Shown: piece by piece, positions 1 to 6,409 of the stretch | How positions within the stretch are numbered: position 1 is the first letter of the stretch | Layout: each line of letters begins with the position of its first letter | Source of the DNA: Acidobacteriota bacterium | GTDB lineage: Bacteria > Acidobacteriota > UBA4820 > DSQY01 | DNA: 6,423 bases | NCBI GenBank assembly: GCA_022759065.1 | Contig: JAEMPZ010000131.1 | Coordinates: 1-6,423, forward strand | Direction of reading: 5' to 3' | Program-made: the position numbers and the translations under genes | Notes under the pieces: generated by a model | Told to the model about the DNA's origin: nothing | The model's database searches: none | Seen by the model: only the letters and a program-made list of their open reading frames with translations

Positions 1-87
1 CCTTTCCTCCCCGTCCTCCCTGTGATTCTTCCCTTGGGGTCTTGGAGCCTTGGTGGTGAATGTTGCTTTATCGGGCTTGGCGGCGTG

Positions 88-116
88 TTGCATGGTTTTG
101 CGTTGGTGGCTATAAT
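88..116 (+). promoter_or_regulatory. sigma-70-type promoter of acnA
   Basis: The -35 box TTGCAT (88-93) is separated by exactly 17 bp from a perfect -10 box TATAAT (111-116). The expected transcription start is near 122-124, giving a leader of about 40 nt before the acnA start codon. The position also argues against the upstream in-frame ATG at 60 as the start, because that codon lies ahead of the promoter. Seen directly in sequence; activity is inferred. Confidence 0.75.
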
Positions 117-154
117 AGCGGCCTGCCGGCGGCGGGGATGCCGCGGGCGCACTT

Positions 155-161
155 GGAGGAG
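155..161 (+). promoter_or_regulatory. Shine-Dalgarno site of acnA
   Basis: GGAGGAG lies just before the ATG at 165; the GGAGG core ends 5 nt upstream of it. This near-perfect anti-16S match fixes the start at 165, and the reading frame remains open for 35 codons further upstream without comparable signals. Confidence 0.85.
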
Positions 162-164
162 ACA

Positions 165-2432
165 ATGCCAACTATTGAATCAACCCCCGAATTCGTGGGA
201 TCGGCGTACGCTAGGATAGAAAAGAACCTCGCCATCATTCGCAAGCGGCTCAACAGGCCGTTGACTTTCGCGGAGAAAATCCTTTTGGGACACCTTGACG
301 ACGCGGCCAAGGCGGAGCTTTCTCCCGGAAAGAGTTACATCTATCTCAGGCCCGACCGCGTTGCGATGCAGGACGCGACGGCGCAGATGGCCATCTTGCA
401 GTTCATGCAGTCGGGAAAGCCCCGCGTGGCGGTGCCGACTACGGTCCATTGCGACCACCTGATTCAGGCCTACAAGGGCGCTGGCTTTGACCTGCCAATA
501 GCCGAGTCGGAGAACCGCGAGGTTTACGCTTTCCTCTCCTCGGCGGCCAGCAAGTACGGCATGGGATTTTGGAAGCCCGGCTCCGGCATCATCCACCAGG
601 TCGTTCTTGAGAACTACGCTTTTCCGGGCGGGATGATCATCGGCACCGACAGCCACACGCCGAACGCCGGCGGGCTTGGCATGTTCGCCTCTGGCGTCGG
701 TGGGGCCGACGCGGTTGACGTGATGGCCGGCTTCCCGTGGGAAGTCCTCTATCCGAAGCTCGTCGGCGTCAAGCTCGTGGGGAAGCCTTCCGGCTGGACG
801 TCGCCGAAAGACGTGATCCTCAAGCTTCTGGGCATTCTGACGGTCAAAGGCGGAACGAACCGGATAATCGAGTACTTCGGCCCGGGCGTCGAGGCGATTT
901 CCTGCACCGGCAAGGCGACGATCACCAACATGGGCGCCGAGTTGGGGGCGACGACCTCAATGTTCCCATTTGACTCGCGCATGGCCGATTATTTGAAGGG
1001 CACGCGGCGGGGCGAGCTGGCGGAGCTTGCCGCAAAACACGCCGATATTTTGCGCGCCGACCCGGAGGTGGCCGCGGCGCCTGAGAAGTTCTACGATCAG
1101 GTCATAGAGATTGACCTTTCAAAGCTGGAACCGCACGTCGTCGGGCCGCACACCCCCGATTTGGCCAGGACTCTGAGCGAGCTGAAGGCGGCGGTGCCGA
1201 AGGAAGGGTATCCCGACAACCTGACCTTCGCGCTGGTTGGCTCCTGCACGAACTCCTCTTATGAGGACATGGGGCGCGCCGCCGAAGTGGCGCGCGAAGC
1301 GGCGTCAAAGGGGCTAAAGCTGGCCGTGCCTCTGATGGTCTCGCCGGGAAGCGAGCAGGTCCACCAGACCATCCGCCGAGATGGCCAGATGGAGGCGCTA
1401 GAGAAGATCGGCGCGATAGTTCTTGCCAACGCCTGCGGGCCGTGCATCGGCCAATGGAAAAGGGACGACATCAAGCCGGGCGAGAAAAATTCCATCATTT
1501 CGTCTTTCAACCGCAACTTTCCGAAGAGGAACGACGGGAATCCGGCGACCGCGTCGTTCATTTCGAGCCCGGAGGTTGTCGTTGCCTACGCGCTCTTCGG
1601 CCGTCTGGGAGTTGATCCCACCAAGGATGCGTTGACGGCGAAGGACGGCTCGAAGTTCGTGCTGACTCCTCCAAAACCGGCGCCAGACCTTCCGGCCAAG
1701 GGGTTTGTCCAGGACACGACAGGATACCAGGCGCCCGCCTCCGACCCGTCCAAAGTGAGCGTTTCGGTCGCGCCGCAGAGCGAGCGCTTGCAACTGCTGA
1801 CGCCCTTCGCTCCCTGGCAGGGGACCGACTACGAGGACCTGCCAGTTTTATTGAAGGCCAAGGGCAAGTGCACGACGGACCACATCTCTCCCGCCGGGCC
1901 ATGGCTCAGGTACCGCGGCCATCTCGATAAGATAAGCGACAACATGTTTACGGGCGCGATCAATGCTTTCACGGGCGAGGCCGGCAAGGGCGTCCACCCG
2001 CTGACCAAAGAGGCGGGGCTGCCTTACCCCAAAATCGCGAGAGACTTGAAGGCGAAGGGTTTGCGCTGGGTGGCTGTTGGCGATGAAAACTACGGCGAAG
2101 GCTCCAGCCGTGAGCACGCGGCAATGTCGCCAAGGTTTCTTGGCGCAGCGGCGGTCATAACCCGCTCATTTGCGCGAATTCACGAATCGAACCTAAAGAA
2201 ACAGGGGGTTTTGCCGCTTACGTTCCAGAACCCGGCAGATTACGACAAGGTGCAAGCGGACGACCGGGTCTCGATCCTTGGGTTGAAGGATTTGGCGCCA
2301 GGCAAGCCGGTGGTTTGCAGGCTAAAGCACTCGGACGGAACTCAGGATGAGTTCCTCTTGAACCACAGCCTTAACGCGGAGCAGATCGGTTGGTTCAAGG
2401 CGGGTGGCGCCCTCAACACGATCAGGGGCTGA
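165..2432 (+). CDS. acnA: aconitate hydratase, mitochondrial-type (aconitase)
   Basis: Converts citrate to isocitrate through cis-aconitate in the cytoplasmic TCA cycle, using a [4Fe-4S] cluster. The 755-residue product aligns by eye along its whole length with animal mitochondrial aconitase (ACO2), more closely than with typical AcnA/IRP1 or AcnB. Visible landmarks are the N-terminal RLNRPLT region, [15 protein letters not shown], the substrate-binding TDSHTPN motif (Asp162-His164), cluster ligands Cys361, Cys424 and Cys427 in [13 protein letters not shown] and [10 protein letters not shown], active-site arginines 450 and 455 in NRNFPKRND, and the swivel-domain motif [11 protein letters not shown] (Ser647-Arg649). 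The three-cysteine spacing matches the mitochondrial enzyme, and no key residue is missing. The 165 start is chosen from the GGAGG site and the promoter at 88-116; the ATG at 60 lies before that promoter. It is probably monocistronic, since the next gene converges on it. The family is near certain. The symbol follows general usage for bacterial aconitases; acn would serve as well. Confidence 0.97.
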   Translation: MPTIESTPEFVGSAYARIEKNLAIIRKRLNRPLTFAEKILLGHLDDAAKAELSPGKSYIYLRPDRVAMQDATAQMAILQFMQSGKPRVAVPTTVHCDHLIQAYKGAGFDLPIAESENREVYAFLSSAASKYGMGFWKPGSGIIHQVVLENYAFPGGMIIGTDSHTPNAGGLGMFASGVGGADAVDVMAGFPWEVLYPKLVGVKLVGKPSGWTSPKDVILKLLGILTVKGGTNRIIEYFGPGVEAISCTGKATITNMGAELGATTSMFPFDSRMADYLKGTRRGELAELAAKHADILRADPEVAAAPEKFYDQVIEIDLSKLEPHVVGPHTPDLARTLSELKAAVPKEGYPDNLTFALVGSCTNSSYEDMGRAAEVAREAASKGLKLAVPLMVSPGSEQVHQTIRRDGQMEALEKIGAIVLANACGPCIGQWKRDDIKPGEKNSIISSFNRNFPKRNDGNPATASFISSPEVVVAYALFGRLGVDPTKDALTAKDGSKFVLTPPKPAPDLPAKGFVQDTTGYQAPASDPSKVSVSVAPQSERLQLLTPFAPWQGTDYEDLPVLLKAKGKCTTDHISPAGPWLRYRGHLDKISDNMFTGAINAFTGEAGKGVHPLTKEAGLPYPKIARDLKAKGLRWVAVGDENYGEGSSREHAAMSPRFLGAAAVITRSFARIHESNLKKQGVLPLTFQNPADYDKVQADDRVSILGLKDLAPGKPVVCRLKHSDGTQDEFLLNHSLNAEQIGWFKAGGALNTIRG

Positions 2433-2448
2433 GGAGATTCCCCAGGGC

Positions 2449-2511
2449 GGAGAGTCGAGTGTGGAGGGTGGAGACAAATAGCCTTTGGCCCGACTCTCCA
2501 CTCTCGCCTTT
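2449..2511 (+). terminator. possible terminator between convergent acnA and truD
   Basis: A perfect 9-bp inverted repeat, GGAGAGTCG (2449-2457) with CGACTCTCC (2491-2499), has a 33-nt loop. An alternative pairing uses GGCGGAGAGT with ACTCTCGCC (2500-2508) with one bulged base, and is followed on the + strand by a short TTT. The position between two convergent stop codons fits a terminator. The T-run is weak and the loop long, so it may be inefficient or only a by-product of the local repeats. Confidence 0.35.
2451..2504. repeat. inverted arrays of a degenerate 7-bp repeat (AGAGTGG)
   Basis: On the + strand, 2451-2471 reads as three successive 7-mers: AGAGTCG, AGTGTGG, AGGGTGG. On the - strand, 2504-2491 reads as two more: AGAGTGG, AGAGTCG. 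The two arrays face each other across 2472-2490. The period and unit are visible directly. I see no coding potential in the 111-bp gap and do not know the function; short repeats like this are often intergenic, genome-wide families. Confidence 0.6.
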
Positions 2512-2543
2512 CCGGTTTCAATTTTGCGCGTAATTGCAGAGTG

Positions 2544-3566
2544 TTAGCTCCTGGCGTCTGAAGGAGGCCAAGAAGGGCGTTCAGGAATTGAAACCGTCAC
2601 GCCAAGTTCCTGCAAAAGGACCGTCGCATAGGAGCCCGGGGGCAGGGCGAACTTGAGACGGAAATTGGTTGGAGATTGCTGGTAAATCTGGATTTTTCCT
2701 GTTGGGACGCGAAGAAAGCGCCGAGTGCCCGGAACCCTGGCAAGTCGCGCCCGTTCCATTGAAATGTCCTGCGATTGCAGTATGTTAAGCTCGAAAGCAA
2801 GAGCGTCCGCTTCGGGCCACGCCATTTTCTTTCCAGGAAGAGGCCCCGTGGGGCTGATTTCCAAAGCTGCCAAGCGGCCGGGAATTTGAGGATCGGCGGT
2901 GGAGACAACAAACTCCCCGCCAGTCTCGTGCTTTTTCATCAAGTCTCCATTAAGCGGGCCAGGATAAAATCCCAGCTTCCGTCTTGCAGCAAGCACCTCG
3001 TTGAAAATGTAAGCCTGGAAAACCGAGATGGCGAATCGCGCCTTTCGGAAGGGCCCCGACGACCGCCTTCCAAGAAACAGCAACCGCCCCTGTTCGATTG
3101 AGGTTCCGTCAGCAAAGCGCTGGGGGCCGAAGGCGTTGGGTATCCCTTCTTTTTCAGCAGTTGCGCAGGCTTTTTCAAGTTCAAAGAGGTCAGAAGCGCG
3201 ATCCGCCGACAAGTGGACCTCAAAGCGGTTTCCCTCCAGTTTGCCGGTGCGGAGCTTGTGGGTGTGAAGCGCCGACGAAATAACCTCGGCGCCTAATGAC
3301 TCAACCGCCCGGACGGCCGCCTTTTCGGCCCTGGAGGGGATTGATATGGCCTGAACCGTCACCGCATCGCGGTCTTTATACCCGGCGCAGCCAATTTCTT
3401 CTTCGGAGAGCCTTGCCGCCTTGCGAATGACGTTCATCAGATGCGGCGTTGAAAGGTTTCTCTTGCATATCGTCAGGTAGAGGTGGTCACCCCTGCCGCA
3501 AGGCGGGAAAAGGGGAATCTCCTCTACGCGAAAAGTCTCCGCCGATTGTTTGAAGGTTATCGTCAT
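2544..3566 (-). CDS. truD: tRNA pseudouridine(13) synthase TruD
   Basis: Isomerises uridine 13 of tRNA to pseudouridine in the cytoplasm. The 340-residue product is close to the usual TruD size (about 350 in E. coli). Landmarks in order are FRVEEIPL and GDHLYLTICKRNLST (12-40), the catalytic motif GYKDRDAVTVQ with probable nucleophile Asp65 (62-72), GNRFEVHL (112-119), NAFGPQRFADG (144-154; the family usually has a form close to NYFGxQRFG, so this is slightly divergent), FQAYIFNEVLAAR (183-195), EISPTGPLPGKKM, and the C-terminal LPPGSYAT (308-315) in the catalytic domain. The ATG at 3566 is preceded by a weak AAGG five bases upstream. It is the last gene of the minus-strand cluster, 46 bp after plsC, and may be read through from plsC or use its own weak promoter in that gap. 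The family is secure. Confidence 0.95.
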   Translation of the reverse strand: MTITFKQSAETFRVEEIPLFPPCGRGDHLYLTICKRNLSTPHLMNVIRKAARLSEEEIGCAGYKDRDAVTVQAISIPSRAEKAAVRAVESLGAEVISSALHTHKLRTGKLEGNRFEVHLSADRASDLFELEKACATAEKEGIPNAFGPQRFADGTSIEQGRLLFLGRRSSGPFRKARFAISVFQAYIFNEVLAARRKLGFYPGPLNGDLMKKHETGGEFVVSTADPQIPGRLAALEISPTGPLPGKKMAWPEADALAFELNILQSQDISMERARLARVPGTRRFLRVPTGKIQIYQQSPTNFRLKFALPPGSYATVLLQELGVTVSIPERPSWPPSDARS

Positions 3567-3582
3567 GCGTGCCTTGATTATC

Positions 3583-3610
3583 CTTATATTGCAGAGTATT
3601 AAATGGTCAA
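3583..3610 (-). promoter_or_regulatory. possible promoter in front of truD
   Basis: On the minus strand, TTGACC (3610-3605) and TATAAG (3588-3583) are 16 bp apart, just after the plsC stop codon. If active, it would give a leader of only about 10 nt before the truD ATG, which is short but still includes the AAGG. Read-through from plsC is equally possible. Confidence 0.3.
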
Positions 3611-3612
3611 TG

Positions 3613-4416
3613 CTAATCTTTGGTGTTAATAGATGAAACCTCGGCCGGTGCTCCCTTTTCGTCCTCGTCCAACCTTTCGTAAATAAGGTCGTAAACCTTT
3701 TGGGCCAGGGTGTCCCTATCGGCGTAGGTCATGCCCTTGGTGGGAATAGGCTCTAGAAAGGTTATGCTCATTTGGCCCGGGCGAACCGTGAATCCGTGCC
3801 GGCTTTGCACCCGTCTAGCTCCGCTGATGACCATTGGAACTACGGGCACGCCCAGGTCAATGGCGAGGACGAATGCCCCCTTCCTGAAAGGTAGCATCCC
3901 CGGGCGGCGATTCCTTGTCCCCTCCGGGAACATCACTATCTTCATGGAGGTGGCCCGCATTCGCTCCTGCAGCCTTGTCATGACTCGTCTCGCCTTCGGG
4001 GAACGTTGTCTGTCAACAAATGGAAATCTCGAAATCCAGAGAGCCCAACCGAAGATGGGGATCCATCGCAGCTCTTTTTTGACGACGAAACGGTAATAGT
4101 GGGGCCGTAACGACAGAATGACGGCGTGGATGTCGAAGTTGCTAGAGTGATTGCCGGTCATGACCGCGCAACCTTCAGGGACGTTCTCGGCGCCAATGAT
4201 TTGCAGATGGACTCCGGCCGCCTTAAGGATGATCCAGCTCCATAAGTAGCCGAGGTTCGTCACCGTCTTTTTGGGGAAGATGAAGGTAAAAATCATCGCC
4301 AGCGGGCCCAGGACCATGGTGGCCAGCCACACGGTAACGTGGGTAAAAATGCTTCGCAACGCCACGAGGGTGGCTTTACATGCGTTCGAAGAATTTGCCG
4401 AAGCTGTTTTGTTCAT
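3613..4416 (-). CDS. plsC: 1-acyl-sn-glycerol-3-phosphate acyltransferase (PlsC/LPLAT family)
   Basis: Transfers an acyl chain to lysophosphatidic acid, giving phosphatidic acid, the precursor of membrane phospholipids; acts at the inner face of the cytoplasmic membrane. The 267-residue product has a hydrophobic N-terminal segment (about 26-47) likely to anchor it. The acyltransferase motifs follow in order: NHSSNFD with the HX4D catalytic pair His90 and Asp95, FPFVDRQR (131-138), MFPEGTRNR (162-170) binding the glycerol phosphate, and VPVVPMV (190-196). The last roughly 25 residues are charged and look disordered. Its ATG overlaps the stop of the upstream protease gene as ATGA, and only a weak GGG precedes it, so translational coupling is likely. 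The family is certain. Exact acyl acceptor is not provable from sequence, since related enzymes acylate other lysolipids or ornithine lipids. Confidence 0.93.
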   Translation of the reverse strand: MNKTASANSSNACKATLVALRSIFTHVTVWLATMVLGPLAMIFTFIFPKKTVTNLGYLWSWIILKAAGVHLQIIGAENVPEGCAVMTGNHSSNFDIHAVILSLRPHYYRFVVKKELRWIPIFGWALWISRFPFVDRQRSPKARRVMTRLQERMRATSMKIVMFPEGTRNRRPGMLPFRKGAFVLAIDLGVPVVPMVISGARRVQSRHGFTVRPGQMSITFLEPIPTKGMTYADRDTLAQKVYDLIYERLDEDEKGAPAEVSSINTKD

Positions 4417-5099
4417 CCCAATAGTTGCAGCGGCAGAATGTAAAAAACATATTCCAAACCGAAGAGCAGCGGCCCCAGAATGAGTGAAAACGCGCCGGTC
4501 ATAAAGAGGACGATGAGAATGAGCGGGCCGAGGGCTCGTATTTTTTCATAGAAGGCTTCCACGCCGCTGGGTAGGAGCGCCGAAAGGACGTGCGAGCCGT
4601 CCAAGGGTGGAAGCGGTATGAAATTGAAGGCGGCCAGGGCAAGGTTCAGGACTCCGAACTGAAGAATGGCCCACGCGGGGGTGTAAGCCTCCTGCATTTG
4701 CGTGAAAACGGCTTGAGCGCCGGTTGCCAGGCCCATGGCCACGATGACCACGCTTGCCAGCGTGGCCAGGATCAGGTTGCTCAAGGGGCCCGCGGCGGCG
4801 ACCAGGGCTTCGTCCCGCCGAAGATGTTTGAAATTGCGGCTGATTATGGGCACGGGCTTCGCCCAGCCGAAAACCGGCAGGCCGAACAGAGCCAGCATGG
4901 CCGGCAACAGGAGCGTTCCGAAAGGATCAATGTGTGGAAGGGGATTGAGCGTCACCCTGCCGAGCATTCTAGCCGTTGGGTCGCCAAGCTTGTTGGCGGC
5001 CCAGGCGTGGGCGCTCTCGTGGATGGAAAGCGAAAGCAAGATGATCAGGATGAAATAAGCCACATTGAGCAAAGCCAGGGGGCTGAAGTCAAAGTTCAT
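4413..5099 (-). CDS. M50-family site-2 protease (intramembrane zinc metalloprotease)
   Basis: A polytopic membrane protein of 228 residues, the size of the small PDZ-less M50 group. The zinc site is HESAH (His27, Glu28, His31) inside the first hydrophobic segment (about 8-33). The third metal ligand is Asp167 in NFIPLPPLDGSH (159-170), the standard NxxPxxxLDG motif. Other membrane segments are about 60-80, 98-126, 142-162 and 187-225. Members cleave transmembrane substrates within the bilayer, some in regulated proteolysis; the substrate here is unknown. The start at 5099 follows the upstream stop by 15 nt. An AGGAGA (5116-5111) sits 11 nt before the ATG, longer than ideal. The end overlaps plsC by ATGA. 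The RseP and SpoIVFB types have different sizes or extra domains, so neither symbol is used. Confidence 0.92.
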   Translation of the reverse strand: MNFDFSPLALLNVAYFILIILLSLSIHESAHAWAANKLGDPTARMLGRVTLNPLPHIDPFGTLLLPAMLALFGLPVFGWAKPVPIISRNFKHLRRDEALVAAAGPLSNLILATLASVVIVAMGLATGAQAVFTQMQEAYTPAWAILQFGVLNLALAAFNFIPLPPLDGSHVLSALLPSGVEAFYEKIRALGPLILIVLFMTGAFSLILGPLLFGLEYVFYILPLQLLG

Positions 5100-5114
5100 G
5101 CCGGGCAGACTCTC

Positions 5115-6170
5115 CTATTCCTCAAGCACGCGTAATCGCGACATTGTGGTTTCGTCCCAAAGTGGAGCGGCTTTGTAGAGCCTGGCTTCCGTGGCGGCGC
5201 CGCCGCGCGCCTCGACCGCCACCACCGGTTCATGTTTGGCGTCACAGAAGCGGGCGACCAGCCTCGCGCAAAGAGCTTCCTCTTCGCCGGATGGCAGCGG
5301 GCCGTCCGTAAGAGCCACGGGGCCCAGCACCTCCACCGCCTCAAGACGAACCCTGCCTGCGCTGAACAACTCAAGAAACCTGCATTCGCCCTCATCGCGG
5401 CCGACGATGAGCTTGAGGACGGGGGAGAGGCGAAAGTGCCTTCCCACCTTGAGAAGAACAAGGTCGTCCCGCGTTATCTTCCTCTCCGTCGAATGGGCCA
5501 CCAGGTCCCTGAAGCGGGCCGCGTAGCTTCTGTCCGTTAGAAAGCAGCAGCCGCCGGCCGGCAGAGGGTAGTCGGTGATGCCTTTTTGTGCAATAAGCTC
5601 CATCTGGGGCCGCCGTCCCCTCCCGCAGAAATCGAGGAGCCGCTCCCTGTCCAGGAGGCCCTGCTTCTCCGGCTCGGTGGGCGGCAGCCGCTTGGCGCAA
5701 AGTGGCCTTACAAGGCGGCCTTCAAGCCCCGATTCCTTTTCGATGACGCGCATCGTGTCGCGCCGCTGGGACATTGGCCTCTGGCCCAACACCTCCCCCG
5801 TGGCCACGAACTGGGCGCCGATTTCGTCAGCGTAAGCCTTAGCCTTGCGAAGCATCATGATCCGGCAGTCTATGCAGGGGTTGATGTTGGCGCCGTATCC
5901 GTGCTTCGGGTGGAGGACCGTTTCGAGATATTCTTCGCCGAGTTCAACGTTCTTTATGGGAATGCCAAGGTCCTTGCCTGCGCGCTGCGGCTCAGAGCGC
6001 ACCTGGCGTTGGCCGGGTTCGAAAAGCGCCATCGTGCGCTTGTGCTCGGAAAGGCAGAATCCGGTCGAAAAATGAATGCCATGGATTTCGACGCCCTGCT
6101 CTTGCAGGAGCAGGGCCGCCAGCGTTGAATCCAATCCTCCCGACAAGAGCACTACGGCTTTCGTAACCAA
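5115..6170 (-). CDS. PP-loop tRNA thiouridylase-like protein (MnmA/ThiI-like) with C-terminal NFACT-R-like domain
   Basis: Predicted cytoplasmic ATP-dependent sulfur transfer enzyme acting on tRNA. From the chosen start it has 351 residues. The PP-loop SGGLDST (10-16) binds ATP. It is followed by GIHFSTGFC, HPKHGYGANINPCIDCRI with a CxxC at 99 and 102, TGEVLGQRPMSQRRD (124-138), GRGRRPQ (183-189) and DYPLPAGGCCFLTD (200-213, Cys208-Cys209). From about 235 on, KVGRHFRLSP and KLIVGRDEGE resemble the NFACT-R RNA-binding module. This whole arrangement is a known but poorly characterised family often labelled 2-thiouridylate methyltransferase; it is not canonical MnmA or ThiI, and the modified position is unknown. 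The start is a TTG at 6170 with GGAGGA six bases before it. The frame stays open another 81 codons upstream, but that stretch has no family similarity and runs through the repeats and promoter. It is the first gene of the minus-strand cluster. Confidence 0.85.
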   Translation of the reverse strand: MVTKAVVLLSGGLDSTLAALLLQEQGVEIHGIHFSTGFCLSEHKRTMALFEPGQRQVRSEPQRAGKDLGIPIKNVELGEEYLETVLHPKHGYGANINPCIDCRIMMLRKAKAYADEIGAQFVATGEVLGQRPMSQRRDTMRVIEKESGLEGRLVRPLCAKRLPPTEPEKQGLLDRERLLDFCGRGRRPQMELIAQKGITDYPLPAGGCCFLTDRSYAARFRDLVAHSTERKITRDDLVLLKVGRHFRLSPVLKLIVGRDEGECRFLELFSAGRVRLEAVEVLGPVALTDGPLPSGEEEALCARLVARFCDAKHEPVVAVEARGGAATEARLYKAAPLWDETTMSRLRVLEE

Positions 6171-6176
6171 GAACGT

Positions 6177-6182
6177 TCCTCC
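6177..6182 (-). promoter_or_regulatory. Shine-Dalgarno site that fixes a TTG start
   Basis: GGAGGA on the minus strand lies 6 nt before the TTG at 6170-6168. It places the N-terminus as (M)VTKAVVLLSGGLDST, so the PP-loop falls at residue 10, as is normal for the family. The upstream in-frame ATG codons lack this support. Confidence 0.8.
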
Positions 6183-6197
6183 ACGGAGTTGAAGCCT

Positions 6198-6226
6198 ACC
6201 ATAACCGGCCTTTTGAGGGAAGTCAG
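6198..6226 (-). promoter_or_regulatory. possible promoter of the minus-strand gene cluster
   Basis: On the minus strand, CTGACT (6226-6221) and TATGGT (6203-6198) are separated by 17 bp, with an expected start near 6191 and a leader of about 20 nt that still contains the GGAGGA site. Both boxes are imperfect. An alternative source of transcription is the -10-like GATAAT at 6417-6412. Confidence 0.4.
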
Positions 6227-6228
6227 AG

Positions 6229-6260
6229 AATGAGAAAGTTAATGAGTGAGATGGTGAAAG
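6229..6260. repeat. degenerate AATGAG-type short repeat
   Basis: AATGAG occurs at 6229 and again at 6241, followed by GTGAGATGGTGAAAG. The 12-bp periodicity and the low-complexity mix of GAG, ATG and GTGA look like a decayed simple repeat. It is non-coding as far as I can see. Only two recognisable copies are present, so confidence is modest. Confidence 0.4.
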
Positions 6261-6338
6261 ACGTGCTTCCATGCGCGGCAATTGCATTGGTTGCCCTTCG
6301 AACCGCGATTTTTCCTTGCGAGACTTGCTTTGCCCATC

Positions 6339-6367
6339 TGCCCGCGCCGCGAAGCTGGGCGCGGGCA
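6339..6367. repeat. perfect 10-bp GC-rich inverted repeat (hairpin)
   Basis: TGCCCGCGCC (6339-6348) and GGCGCGGGCA (6358-6367) are exact reverse complements around a 9-nt loop. There is no T-run on either side, so it is not a standard intrinsic terminator. It ends 13 bp before the -35 box of the right-edge promoter. It could be a protein-binding site, a genome-wide palindromic repeat or an RNA structure. Confidence 0.65.
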
Positions 6368-6380
6368 CGAAGCATCTCTG

Positions 6381-6409
6381 TTGACAGCGGGGGGCGGTGG
6401 GGGTATAAT
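6381..6409 (+). promoter_or_regulatory. perfect consensus sigma-70 promoter facing right
   Basis: TTGACA (6381-6386) and TATAAT (6404-6409) are separated by 17 bp: both boxes and the spacing match the consensus exactly. The expected start is near 6416, so the driven gene lies outside the window. The spacer is almost all G on this strand (GCGGGGGGCGGTGGGGG). It is divergent to the minus-strand cluster. Confidence 0.85.

Noticed and set aside
1..32. Pyrimidine-rich tract at the left edge as an end of an upstream gene or terminator
   Set aside because: No stop-ending conserved frame or hairpin is visible in so short a stretch.
129..144. Small leader hairpin (GCGGC/GCCGC) before acnA, considered as an iron-responsive or riboswitch element
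   Set aside because: Only 5 bp with a GGGGAT loop; it lacks the CAGUGN loop of an iron-responsive element and matches no riboswitch that I recognise. Likely chance in GC-rich DNA.
60..164. N-terminal extension of aconitase from the ATG at 60
   Set aside because: The codon lies upstream of the promoter at 88-116, the added residues have no similarity to aconitases, and the strong GGAGGAG at 155-161 points to 165.
180..656. Open frame on the - strand inside acnA
   Set aside because: It is a shadow of the conserved aconitase N-terminal region.
2520..2538. CAATT/AATTG inverted pair near the truD end
   Set aside because: Only 5-bp AT-rich arms with an 8-nt loop; too weak to call.
4590..5135. 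Long open frame on the + strand opposite the M50 protease gene
   Set aside because: Its translation has no recognisable domain and lies opposite a clear gene; such antisense frames are common in GC-rich DNA.
5586..6128. Long open frame on the + strand opposite the thiouridylase-like gene
   Set aside because: No domain or credible ribosome binding site seen, and the opposite strand encodes a conserved protein.
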